From: Chara braunii
Lineage: Eukaryota > Streptophyta > Charophyceae > Charales > Characeae
Direction: 5' to 3'
Length of the DNA stretch: 45,625 bases
NCBI GenBank assembly: GCA_003427395.1
Contig: BFEA01000265.1
Coordinates: 185,357 to 230,981 of the forward strand
The notes beneath the pieces were generated by a model, which was not told where the DNA came from, ran no database searches, and worked only from the letters and a program-made list of their open reading frames with translations. Shown here in pieces: positions 10,915 to 20,105 of this stretch. The stretch's first letter is position 1; each line of letters starts with the position of its first letter. The translations under genes and the position numbers were made by a program.

Positions 10915-12004
10915 CTCCTTTCTTCTCCTCCTTTCTTCTCCTCCTTTCTTCCCCTCCCCTTTCACACTAGGCTCTTTTGCTGTTTCCCCTGTAGACCTTA
11001 AACCCTACAACCATGCATCCATGCATGCATGCATGTATACATGTATGCATGTCTGTTGTGATACACGCATAGGTATCTGCATGTGTACAGGATATCAGCC
11101 AAATGCATTTTGATCGTCGTGTCATTATCTTCTTCCTTAGTCACCACCATTTTGTCGATTTACACACATGCACTTAGATAGAAAGCTGTTCTCTGTTCCT
11201 CCCCTCCGCATGCATGCACGCATGCATGCATGTGTACATGTACGTGTACATGCTACGTGTGTTCCTCCACCATTCCTTTTTTTATGTATCATATCAAAAT
11301 TTCCCGGCACGTTACTAAACTTGCTCCTCCCATTTGGCAGCAGCAGCAGTGATGTTTGCGGAATTGAACTGTTTCCACAAAGCTATTTTTATTTGCCCTC
11401 CCTGCCAATCGCTCAATTGCATTTCTTAGACCAACATACAAGTCCATTTGCTATACTGCTTTTTTTTGCAGAGAGGGCAAGCACCAAACAGAGGATGGGA
11501 GAGGAAGGGGCACACACTCCCAACGACCACCTGCAATGTGCCTGGCTTCATTTGCAGTCACATTCATGCAATGGGTCCTCTGTGCGTATGGCCTTCCAGG
11601 CCCGACGAACCTTTCCTTCGCCATCTCTTTCTGTTGTTTTCTTCCCTCCTTATTTTTTTCTCTTGCTCACCCTCACCAAACGTAGGATGCAAGGCCTGTC
11701 ATGCCTGGGACCACCACCTCCCGGGACCACCTCTGTTCACGTGATTCATCTCTGCCTTATTCATTTTTTTAACTATTATTATCTGACTTCGCTACGTTTA
11801 TTTCATGAAAAAAAAACTTTCATGAACTCTTCCTGAGGACAACACTACGACAGCCTGTGCTGCTGCTGCTTAAAAAAAAAAAAAAAACCAGCCAGCCAGC
11901 CAGCCAGCCTGTGCTGCTCTACCTTTCCGCCACCTTCTCATTATATTCTTCCCCTGCATCTGATGATTTTTTTCCCCCGCTCTTCCTCTGCATGTTAGGA
12001 CAGC
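10915..12004. other. No recognised gene; CATG-rich palindromes
   Basis: CATGCATG runs lie at 11011-11050 and 11206-11255, with C/T-rich and Pro/Ser-encoding stretches at 10915-10970 and 12005-12090. The 222-residue frame at 11168-11836 shows no domain I can name. Confidence 0.35.
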
Positions 12005-12381
12005 CTACGCTGCTCTCTCCCCTCCCCCCCTCCCCCTCCCCCTCCCCCTCTCCTCCTCCTCCTTCTCCCTCTCCATCTTCTGCTCTTTATGATAGTCTAA
12101 AGGTCTTTTCACAACAAGAACCGGGCAGTGAGAGTGTTGTAGACAGTAATCGCATGTGCTTCCCAAAAGGGTCCGCTTGATAAAGCCCATCCCGCGGTTT
12201 CCAAGGACGAGGAGGTCGGCGCCAATCTCATCGACCTCCGCACAAATGCGCTCCTTGGGCTTATCGTCCGCAACAACCCGAATCGAAAACGTTTTCCCCG
12301 CGTCCTTCAACGGTTGGGCCAACCGGTGGGTCTCCAGCTCACTGATCTCCTGGTAGGTCTGCGAGGCCTTCCTGATTTTTT
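12005..12381 (-). CDS. Universal stress protein (UspA family), exon 2 (3' terminal coding exon)
   Basis: This is the C-terminal half of a plant-type universal stress protein, a small alpha/beta fold that binds ATP or AMP. The exon starts right after a pyrimidine-rich acceptor ending TTGCAG (AG at 12382-12383). It encodes the helix/strand segment and then the nucleotide-binding signature G-x2-G-x9-G-S, seen as GNRG, nine residues, then GS, followed by CPVLVVKRP, the usual last strand of the family. The N-terminal half lies 5.2 kb upstream on the same strand, and both splice sites are phase 1, so the join keeps frame and forms a GAA codon. After KRP the frame runs on for about 35 residues of Glu/Arg/Gly-rich low complexity to a stop at 12005. 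The true end may be earlier or use another exon. The joined product would be about 204 residues. Confidence 0.82.
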
Positions 12382-12590
12382 CTGCAAAAAAAAACAAAAA
12401 AAAAGTGGAAAAACAGTTCGTCCAAACCGCTGTTTCTTTCAGTGAGGTGGGAGGGATCATTTGAAGCCATGGAGGGCATATAACTCACACGACGTAGCAC
12501 GTTTTTTTTTTTTTTTCCCTCTGGACGGAATTCAGGGCAGATGCATACAGGGTCCGGCCGTAAATGCGGTCACGTGCAGTTATGATAGCG

Positions 12591-12704
12591 CTACCGTCTT
12601 CACCCGAATAGAACGCCCGGACATCATTATAGCTGTATTTGGCACAACTTTCAGCCCAGATACGGCGATAATTACCGGGCGTTCTATTCGGGTGAAGACA
12701 GTAG
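12591..12704. mobile_element. Foldback MITE, TIR CCGTCTTCACCCGAATAGAA, TA target
   Basis: The arms at 12593-12620 and 12675-12702 are near-perfect complements across the 110-bp unit, flanked by TA on both sides. This suggests a Tc1/mariner-derived (Stowaway-like) element. The internal segments (ATAGCTGTATTTGG) also occur at 15575-15720. Confidence 0.7.
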
Positions 12705-12879
12705 TGCGGGTACCCCCCCCCCCCCAGCGTGTGCCTTCCAAACAAGAAAGGAAGAAAAGTCCCACGGCTGTTAACGTTGCCACGCCATCATCATCATCAT
12801 CATCATCATCATCACACACATCATTGTTATCTTGTGTCTTCGGCAAATTTGAAAAAAGAAATAAGTCCAAAAAAAAAAA

Positions 12880-13130
12880 AGGGTGACGGCCTATAAATAT
12901 CATATCAGTGGACTGACCAGCCCCACGTTGGTAGTTCAGAATCGTTTTATTCTCTGTTCATCTGACTACCGTCTTCCCCCGAACACAACGCACCCTTATT
13001 TTGAATGTATCTGGCCGGAAATATAGCTTGTAGACATTCATTTTTAGGGTGCGTTATGTTCGGGGGAAGACGGTAGACCTGGAGTCGAACTCGGGTCTGT
13101 ATTTGGAGAGTTCATGGGGTCAATTTAAAA
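12880..13130 (-). repeat. SINE-like copy split by a nested MITE
   Basis: The 3' part is at 12880-12960 and a B-box-like GAGTTCGACTCC is at 13080-13092. The two are separated by the foldback element 12966-13076. It is a member of the family at 45420-45595. Confidence 0.55.
12966..13076. mobile_element. Foldback MITE, same family, nested in a SINE
   Basis: CTACCGTCTTCCCCCGAACA begins at 12966, and its complement ends at 13076 with GGGGGAAGACGGTAG. The arms include GCACCCT/AGGGTGC. It is flanked by TA and splits a SINE-like copy. Confidence 0.7.
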
Positions 13131-13388
13131 ATAAAGATCAGATCCAAAAGTCATTAGTTTCCTTTCCTTGGGTAAATTAAAGGGGGTAAATTTGAAATAG
13201 CCGCAAACATTGAAGGGGGTAAATTTAAAATAGCTGCAAATATTAAAGGGGGTAACTTCGAAATAGCTGCAAACACGCTTAAACCGTCAGTTCATGATAG
13301 GAACCTACCAACTGATACGCCGTCCCAGATCACATGGCCTGGCATGGGGCTGGGGCTGGGCCTGTAGTAAATGCAGCAAGCCACTTCG

Positions 13389-13422
<34 letters not shown>

Positions 13423-13544
13423 CAGCAAGCCACTTTGAAAACGCGCAGGAGTTTGGAATGAAAAAAAAAAAAAAAAACGCGCAGGCAGTAGCAGCGTTGG
13501 AAGCTAGCAGCTTCGTTCGTCTACTTGGGCTTGGCGTGAACTTG

Positions 13545-13682
13545 AACTTGACCCGGTTTCCAGACCAGGTGCAGCTTCCCACCAATAGATGGAGCCTTCA
13601 ACTGGGGACTCACTTAGGGAGGCTGCTCTTATCACCTCCCTGAGTGGTATCCGCGACTCCCAAGTTCACAAAAAAAATAAAA
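13545..13682 (+). repeat. Dispersed repeat (CCAATAGATGG family), A-rich 3' end
   Basis: ACCCGGTTTCCAGACCAGG, CCACCAATAGATGGAGCC and a stem (GGGAGGC..CTCCC) with CTGCTCTTATCACC lead into an A-rich end. The organisation suggests a small retroposon. Confidence 0.6.
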
Positions 13683-14140
13683 CTCAAACTTGTGGTTTAA
13701 ATCAGCACTGTACTTCCTAACGTCGTGCCCGTTAACAAGCCAGCCACGGTTTTAGGAAATGTACGGGCCACTACAGGAGCGCCCAAATTCATCCGAGTAC
13801 TAGTAGAAACGTTTCTACTCCTCCATGTTTTTCCACCGCCAACAATAGCTGGGGCCAAGTACTGGTGGTTTCACCGAAAGCAGGGTTCCCATTCCTTTTT
13901 TTTTTTTTTTTTTTTTTTTTGGAGTAGAAACGTTTCAGGGTTCCCATTCCTGTTTTACTTCCTTTTCTACAAAAAAAACAAGCTACATCCAAACTCCCAA
14001 TTTCTTGTGCCAATTTCACACAAAGCACACTCCCCCCGCCCAAGCACAGCTTCTTCCACGACAAAAGCCACATCACTGAAGTGTCACAGAAAAGTTTTTT
14101 GAATCTAAACTTTCTCTCCTGAACCCGAACGTCCTGCATG

Positions 14141-14300
14141 GATGGCACCTTGCTGGGCGGAGGAGGTACTTTTGTGTGAAAAAATGCCCACCACTGCATT
14201 GAGGGCACCTTGCTGGGCGGAGGAGGTACTTTTGTGTTTAAAAATGCCCACCACTGCATTGATGGCACCTTGCTGGGCGGAGGACGTACTTTTGTGTGAA
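14141..14300. repeat. 60-bp tandem repeat, about 2.7 units
   Basis: GGCACCTTGCTGGGCGGAGG starts at 14143, 14203 and 14263. A diverged piece is near 14372. On the minus strand it reads as repeated TKVPPPPSKVPSMQ. Confidence 0.85.
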
Positions 14301-15338
14301 ATGTCACAGAAAGCTTGAACCTAAACGTTCTATTCGAATAGCCCATGCAGCTTTTGTCACGGCAGAAAAAAAAGCTGCTTGGGCGGGGGAGTACTTTGTG
14401 TGAAATGGCCACAAGGAATGAGACACTGAATGTTAGCTTGCTTTAAGAGAGAGAGAGAGAGAGAGAAGAACCTGCATCCGTTTAACCACCAGTACTTCTT
14501 CCTAAGCACTTTTCTCCAAGGCTGGAAGCGCCCTGTGCGCGCCAAAGCAAAACGAACCGGCACGGGCCAAGGAAAAAAAAAAAAGGGAATGAATGAAATA
14601 CTAATGAAAAAGAAGAAAAAAAAACAACTACCTACCGAATGAGTGACTTAGCTCACTCACAAGTGGTTTCCAACAGAGCCAAAGTAATCATCGTTGTTGT
14701 GTAACTGCTATAAAATAGAGATCCGGCTACCCGGGCTCCTCCCCCGAACATAACGCATATGCCTTGTATTTGAGTTGGTGAAAAGTTCAAAAAAAAAAAA
14801 ATGATACAGAGAAGTAATCTTTTTTTTTTTTTTCTTGTTTTTCATTTTTTCATTTGGACCATTTCTCGATTTATGCGTGCTAACCTTCTCTGTATCGTTC
14901 CCATTGTCCCCAAGGACAGGGGCCCTCGATTCTGGTGTAAGGTCCTTTTTTTGCCGTTTCTTCACAAAGATGCACTGGACGTGGAGTGCATCTCTCTCTA
15001 CGCACAGTGCATGTCCACGTGCAGTGCACGTCCACATGCATCTTTGTCCACGTCCAGTGCATCCGGTGTAAGGTCGTCTTTTTTGCGCTCACACCTAAGG
15101 GGGCCGACGCACAACCAAGGAATGCATTCGACCACACTTAACGCTCACATTCATCCATTTGATCATGATCCTCAATTCGTGTGTATCGCTAAAATCAACA
15201 CACATAGTAATTACTATGCTCTCTCTCTCTCTCTCTCTCGCAGAAGGGTAGTCGCGGCAAGTGGATTGTCGCATGCCATGGACAGGGCTTGTATACTGTG
15301 AAAGTAAAGCCTCGCACGTGTTGTCCAATATTGCAAGT

Positions 15339-15422
<84 letters not shown>

Positions 15423-15424
15423 AC
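15339..15424 (+). repeat. (CT)n followed by (CA)n microsatellite
   Basis: Pure CT repeats to 15398 switch to CA repeats to about 15424. Confidence 0.95.
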
Positions 15425-15569
15425 CACGCATCTTTGCGTGTGGTGTGTGCAATCGTCGTGCGCATTTATTGTCCGTGCACCTGTACTACGGGTGCGTACA
15501 GGGTGTATACGTGTGTACATGTTTATGTCTGTCTATATACACATACCGCTGTATCTGGACTTACAATAG

Positions 15570-15740
15570 GCGAAAATACAGCTGTAATGACCGTGTGTAC
15601 CGCTGAAAATACGACGGAACACCCTCCCAACGAGTCGTCAAAATCAACAAAGAAAAAGAAGCTCCTGAACTACCGTCGTCACCCGAATAGAACGCACGGT
15701 CATTACAGCTGTATTTTTACCACTTTTCAGTCTAGATACA
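15570..15740. mobile_element. Rearranged MITE of the CCGTCTTC family
   Basis: AAAATACAGCTGTAATGACC (15575-15595) is the inverse of a segment at 15696-15718. A TIR-like ACTACCGTCGTCACCCGAAT starts near 15669. The arms enclose about 80 bp of unrelated sequence, so the unit is rearranged or carries an insertion. Confidence 0.5.
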
Positions 15741-15847
15741 GCGTCAGGGAAACAAATCAAAAACGAAGAACGGACGAAGGCACAAAGCAGAAGACGACAA
15801 ACACAAAAGCCGACCGACGAGCACGAAGAGCCCTAACCTATCAAACA

Positions 15848-16180
15848 CAAAGATGCACTGCACGTGGACAAAGATGCACCGCACGTGAACAAAGATGCAC
15901 TGCACGTGGACAAAGATGCACTGCACGTGGACAAAGATGCACTGCACGTGGACAAAGATGCACTGCACAAACATGGACAAAGATGCATTGCACACACATG
16001 GACAAACATGCACTGCACGTGGACAAAGATGAACTTCACGTGTGACAAAGAGATGCACGGCACATGGACAAAGATCCATTCCACATGGACACAGATGCAC
16101 TGCACATGGACAAAGATGCACTGCACATGGACAGACATGCACTGCATGTGTGCCAAAGATTCACTGCACATGGACAAAAT
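15848..16180 (+). repeat. 21-bp minisatellite (ACAAAGATGCACTGCACGTGG)
   Basis: About 15 units, perfect in the centre and degenerate to the right. Inverted relatives (GCATCTTTGTCCACGTCCAG) occur at 14970-15065. Confidence 0.85.
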
Positions 16181-16257
16181 GCATGAGTGCGCGCGGCAGC
16201 CCTCCCCATGCGCAGGTGCAAGTGCCGTAATTACTGTAATTTCCTAATAAACCCTTC

Positions 16258-16425
16258 TTCTCACTCAGCGCCGTTATCGCATACGCCGCCACTGTCGCAC
16301 ACATCGTTACCACGCGGGCCGCCGTTATCTCACACACCATTATCACACAGGCTCGCCGTTATCGCACACACACACCGTTATCGGACCCATAACCGGCCGC
16401 CGTTATCACATGTGACCGTTATCGA
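16258..16425 (+). repeat. CGTTATCRCACAC minisatellite
   Basis: Short imperfect units, CCGTTATCGCACAC and variants, recur about nine times. Confidence 0.65.
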
Positions 16426-16539
16426 ACGGGATCTATCTTGACCGAAGATCACCGAACTACCGTCAGATTCGTTCACTAAACCTCTCCGGCGAGTGACATT
16501 TCCGCAAAGCTTTTCCGTCGTGTGTGCATGATGTCACGC

Positions 16540-17400
16540 CCCCATCACCTTCCTTCTTCTCAATATCACCTCCCTCCCCTTTCTCTTGCTCCTTTCTATA
16601 CGAGAATACCATCACCTCTTCTTCTTATTGTCCTCCATTACTTGCACTTCTCCTCCCTCACCTCCTCCCCACTCCTTCGATCACAGCTCCTTTTCTCCTC
16701 CTCCTCCTCCTCCTCCTCCTCCTTTTTCTTCTTCCCCCGATCATTTCCCCACTCCTCAAGTCAACCATTCACTACCCTCCTACTATCATTCTTCTTCTCT
16801 TCCTCCTCCTCCTCCTCCTCCTCCTCCTCCTCCTCCTCCTCTCTCTCTTCTCCTCTCTCTCCTCCCTCCCCCCCCGGCAGTGGATCACCCGTACGTATCT
16901 TTATCATTGCAATTCAAAACTTCCGCTACGTCCTGTTCTTTTCTCCTTCATCGTCTCTCCCCCCCCGTCCTGTTCTTTCTCCTCCTCCTCTCTTCCCCCC
17001 CCCCCGCCCCGCCCTTGCTCTTGCTCTTCTCTTTCCTTGGGAGGACAGTCGGTGGGCTGCAAGGCATGGTTGTGGGGGAAGCCCCCTGAAGATGACCGGA
17101 GGGCAGCCGATCGAAACGCGCGTCAGGGAACCTGCGCGTAGCTGAGACTATGCTAGTATATGCGCGGCGAAGCTTTGCATTGAACAACTTGTCAAGCGTG
17201 TACGAAACGCAGTTGGCCCATGTTTTCACTCTTCTTCTTCTTCTTCTTCTTCTTCTTCTTCTTCTTCTTCTTCTCCTCCTCCTCCTCCTCCTCCTCCTCC
17301 TCCTCCTTCTTCGGTGTCGTCATCATCGGCATCGTCTTCTCGTAGCCTTCTTCCACCCTCCCCCGGGCTCCTCCCCCCCCTCCCCTCCCCTCCCCCCTAT
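16540..17400 (+). repeat. Polypyrimidine tracts with (CTC)n and (CTT)n blocks
   Basis: CTC blocks are at about 16690-16722, 16800-16840 and 17272-17306, and a CTT block at 17229-17271. Leu/Ser/Pro frames are artefacts. Confidence 0.85.
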
Positions 17401-17581
17401 ATCCCCAGTCATTCCAAATGACATCGACGCATGCATGCGGCAACGTAAGGGTTTCTCCGTTAAACAATGTGATGGAAAAAGAAACAGAGAGAAAAAAAGA
17501 TGGGGAAGCCGGAATAACTAAACAGAAATACTCCAAAAAAAAAAAAAAAAAAAAAAAACCTACACAGTTATAAGTACTCAC

Positions 17582-17819
17582 CCTGGGTTGTCATGTGGTC
17601 ATCCTCCCCCCTCGAGGGTGGATGCGTTTCCAACTCCTTCCCGCCATCGCCTTCATCTGCTTCCTCCTCAGCGTAGCGGTCGAAGACGGAAGTCGGCGCT
17701 CTGACGTGAAGGACGATAACCTCGTCGCTCTGTAGAAGACAATGCGCTAGACTCCATCGCACGGCGTAAGCGCTCTCTGCGCTATGATCTATGGCAATGA
17801 GCACCTTGCGAGGCCCCAT
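17582..17819 (-). CDS. Universal stress protein (UspA family), exon 1 (start and N-terminal half)
   Basis: The exon opens with MGPRKVLIAIDHSAESAYAV, the canonical first strand of the Usp fold, in which the Asp after the hydrophobic strand contacts the adenine nucleotide. It continues through a helix and the second strand (VIVLHVRAP), then an acidic, less conserved loop. It ends at a strong donor, CCCAGG followed by GTGAGT (GT at 17580-17581), in phase 1, matching the acceptor at 12382. The ATG at 17817-17819 is the first in frame and sits exactly where family members start. The 5.2-kb intron between the exons is packed with repeats. Two ACGTG motifs lie just upstream, which fits stress or ABA/light-responsive control, but that is inference. 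The assignment is solid; the member and ligand preference are unknown. Confidence 0.85.
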
Positions 17820-17820
17820 G

Positions 17821-17930
17821 CCTCCCCGCCACGTGTCACTTCCCCACCCTGCAAAGAAGCTGCCACGTCACTCAGATACTACCGCGTCACCGGTCACGTA
17901 GACGGGACCACACCCTTAGTATAAGAGCAA
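17821..17930 (-). promoter_or_regulatory. Candidate promoter/5' UTR of the universal stress protein gene with G-box/ABRE motifs
   Basis: Upstream of the ATG at 17819 lie CCACGTGTC (17829-17837), a perfect G-box/ABRE core, and GCCACGTCAC about 30 bp further up. A TATA-like TTATACT on the minus strand falls near 17919-17926, about 100 bp before the ATG. bZIP/bHLH factors are known to bind such motifs in plants. The transcription start is not visible, so the G-boxes could fall in the 5' UTR. Confidence 0.45.
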
Positions 17931-18209
17931 GAGCAAGAGCAAGGGCGGGATTGGCATAGGGCGGGGCAGGCGTCGGGCACTGCGGTGGCGCTGACGCTGG
18001 CCGGGGATTTCGATTTCGATTTGGGACTATTGTGAGTCTGCATCTGCACGTGAGATTTTGGCGCGGTGTGGTGTTATGCCTACGCATAGATGCGGGACCT
18101 GTTGTGCCGTCCACTGTTTTCCCCCGGGGCAAGGTCCCACTTGCACGGATTAAGAGATTCTGGCCTAACGAACATGCATTTAAAAAAAACATAACGAACA
18201 TGCATTCTA

Positions 18210-18355
18210 GTCCTTCGGGGACATGCGGTAAAATTGGGACGATACTTCGGGGACATGCGCTAAAATTGGAACGAGACAGAGAAAGAAGATTAGCAGCATG
18301 GACCCTGCGCAAAGGATGACACGATGCATAAATCGAGACGAGAAATCGTCCAAAT
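18210..18355 (+). ncRNA. U6 snRNA pseudocopy 1 (5' stem duplicated, small insertions)
   Basis: The copy reads as U6 from GTCCTTCGGGGACAT through AAAATTGG, the ACAGAGA box, GATTAGCAGCATGG, CCTGCGCAAAGGATGACAC and ATAAATCGAG to GTCCAAATC. The 5' stem region (CTTCGGGGACATGCG) is present twice, at 18213 and 18246. Small insertions occur after ACAGAGA and elsewhere, and there is no terminal T-run. It is therefore a mutated copy, probably non-functional. U6 is the spliceosomal RNA that forms the catalytic core with U2. Confidence 0.75.
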
Positions 18356-18356
18356 C

Positions 18357-18463
18357 GTCCTTCGGGACATCCGTTAAAAATTGGAACGATACAGAGAAGG
18401 GTAAATTAGCAAATGGCCCCTGCGCAAGGATGAAACGCATAAATCGAGAAATGGTCCAAATTA
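18357..18463 (+). ncRNA. U6 snRNA pseudocopy 2 (directly downstream of copy 1)
   Basis: It runs from GTCCTTCGGGACATCCG through AAATTGGAACGATACAGAGAA, AATTAGCAAATGGCCCCTGCGCAAGGATGA, CGCATAAATCGAGAAATGG and GTCCAAATT. It is closer to the U6 consensus than copy 1, but a GGGTAA insertion lies after the ACAGAGA box. It ends in ATTAATTAAAAATAAAT instead of a Pol III T-run, so it looks like a retroposed pseudogene. Confidence 0.75.
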
Positions 18464-18479
18464 ATTAAAAATAAATAAA

Positions 18480-19755
18480 TAAATAAAATAAATAAATAAC
18501 ATGCTGCTTTTTTTTTTTTTTTTTTTTTTTTTGAAAACGAAACTTAATTCCTTATAAATCCTTTAAACAGAGGCCGGGGACCTCACAATTCTACCCGTAT
18601 GTACTGACAGCATCAGCCAGCTTAGCTTACAGGTTTGCACCTGCAGGAAGTCGATTCTACCAACTTTCCAACTCCTACACAGTTCTCTGCCTAATACTTG
18701 AGCCTAGCCACTCAGTACTTCAAAATGTTACCACTTTACCTACCTTCACTAGGTAGACAGCAGTCCTTCGAACCTGCTGAGCAGGTTGACTAATATGAAA
18801 AACTGGCTATCTGACCTGTACTTCTCCTTCAGAAAACCACTCAATCAATCATTGGCGTGAACACTGAGTAAAGTAAAGGGAGATGCGGAACTTGCATTCT
18901 ACTGGGGCAGGAGTATGGTCTAGCGAGACATGAGCAGCAGGCCTCTCGGGTCTAGACATGCGGTCCCAGGGCTGAGTCCCGCTACCGGTAGTGGGCACAG
19001 GGGTTCCTGCCAGCTGATCGGAACATCTCACGGCCGCAATGTGCCACGTTGAAAAATGGTCACAAGGAGGACTCAACCCCGGATAATGGGACTTAGGGCG
19101 AGGTTCCACAGGTAGCAAAGAGGATGGGATCTGCTACTGTAGTGGGACATAGGGCGAGGTCCCACTAGCAAAGAGGATTGGATTGAACGCCTGAATTGGG
19201 GGGGGGGAGGGGGGGGGAAGGGTCAAAAATCCGCGACTCAGCTGCTTTTTTTTCTGCATATCTGCCTAAAACACGTCCAGACTCGGGGGGCAAGGTCCCA
19301 CTTGCACGGATTAAGAGATTCTGGCCGTCGATCTTTGCTATCTACGGTCAATATCGCTTAATTCGTGCAGGTGGGACCTAGCCCCGGAGAGCTGAATCCA
19401 ATCCTCTTTGCTGATGGGACCTCTCCCTTGGCCCCTGCTTCGCTTTTTACAGTTACAGGACCTTGGATGGGACCCAGTGCTTCAGAATTGATTTTTATTT
19501 ATTTATTTATTTATTTATTTATTTTTTAGAATGGCCCTTGCGATATCCCTCTATCCTGGCGGTGGTAAGAATTGATCTTATTCCATACTTTACTCATTAA
19601 AAAAAAAATCATCATCAGAAGAAATCTTAGCCAACCAGAAACTAGCTGCTAGCTGTGAGCGTCTGTACCTCTGTACTACTTCAATCCTACCTAAGAGTCA
19701 CTACTCAACCACGCAGCTACCAGTCGCAATATTCAGATGTCTGTATGAACAAGTA
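18480..19755. other. No recognised gene; repeat fragments and T/A tracts
   Basis: There is an AAAT microsatellite (18467-18500), a T-run (18508-18532), GGTCCCAC-type element ends, and a TTTA microsatellite (about 19493-19523). Confidence 0.4.
19284..19388. mobile_element. Foldback MITE with GGTCCCAC termini
   Basis: GGGGCAAGGTCCCACTTGCA (19287) pairs with TGCAGGTGGGACCTAGCCCC (about 19367-19386), and CGGATTAAG with CTTAATTCG. A 38-bp left end identical to this one lies at 18129-18166. Further GGGCGAGGTCCCAC-type ends occur at about 19097 and 19153. Confidence 0.65.
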
Positions 19756-19767
19756 AGCATGTTGTTC

Positions 19768-19892
19768 AGGGACGCTGGACCCGCTTTCCACCAGGTGTTG
19801 CTCCCCACCAATAGATGGAGCCTTCTCGAGAGTGATAGTGGTGTCTGCTCTTATCAGCACCACTATCACCACCTCGAGCTGTTTAAAAAAAA
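19768..19892 (+). repeat. Dispersed repeat (CCAATAGATGG family), A-rich 3' end
   Basis: GGACGCTGGACCCGCTTTCC, CCACCAATAGATGGAGCC and the hairpin arms CTCGAGAGTGATAGTGGTG/CACCACTATCACCACCTCGAG precede an A-run at 19884. Confidence 0.65.
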
Positions 19893-19939
19893 AAAAGAAA
19901 AAAGAGTCACGACTCGATCACTACACAGGCCTATTATAC

Positions 19940-20009
<70 letters not shown>

Positions 20010-20015
<6 letters not shown>

Positions 20016-20105
20016 GGCGATGGCCTTGAGGTATTATCATCGGACTAACCAGCCCAGGTAAATTCAATCTTGTGTCTAATCTGACAACCGTGGCCTTTTC
20101 TCGAA
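20010..20105 (-). repeat. SINE-like copy, 3' part, next to a ~75-nt homopolymer
   Basis: The minus strand reads GAAAAGGCCACGGTTGTCAG, then a body, then CAAGGCCATCGCCC and a poly-A of about 70 nt (T-run at 19942-20011 on the plus strand). It is nearly identical to the plus-strand copy at 3525-3620. Confidence 0.65.

Larger units (their letters stand above)
12382..17581 (-). other. 5.2-kb intron of the universal stress protein gene, filled with repeats
   Basis: The boundaries are GTGAGT at the 5' side and TTTTTTGCAG at the 3' side, both phase 1. Inside are two foldback MITEs (12591-12704, 12966-13076), a SINE-like copy (12880-13130), a CCAATAGATGG repeat (13545-13675), a 60-bp tandem array (14141-14300), CT/CA microsatellites (15339-15424), a 21-bp minisatellite (15848-16180), a CGTTATC-rich minisatellite (16258-16425) and long pyrimidine tracts (16520-17400). 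I see no convincing protein gene inside. Confidence 0.75.

Noticed and set aside
11168-11836. 222-residue plus-strand ORF
   Set aside because: Biased His/Ser/Leu/Phe composition across CATG and C/T-rich tracts, with no family similarity, within repeat-rich DNA.
15848-16180. CRISPR-like array
   Set aside because: The units are contiguous 21-bp tandem repeats with no unique spacers, in a eukaryotic context.
16522-17229. Ser/Pro/Leu ORFs of about 200 residues in all three plus frames
   Set aside because: A polypyrimidine tract lacks stops in several frames; no protein signature.
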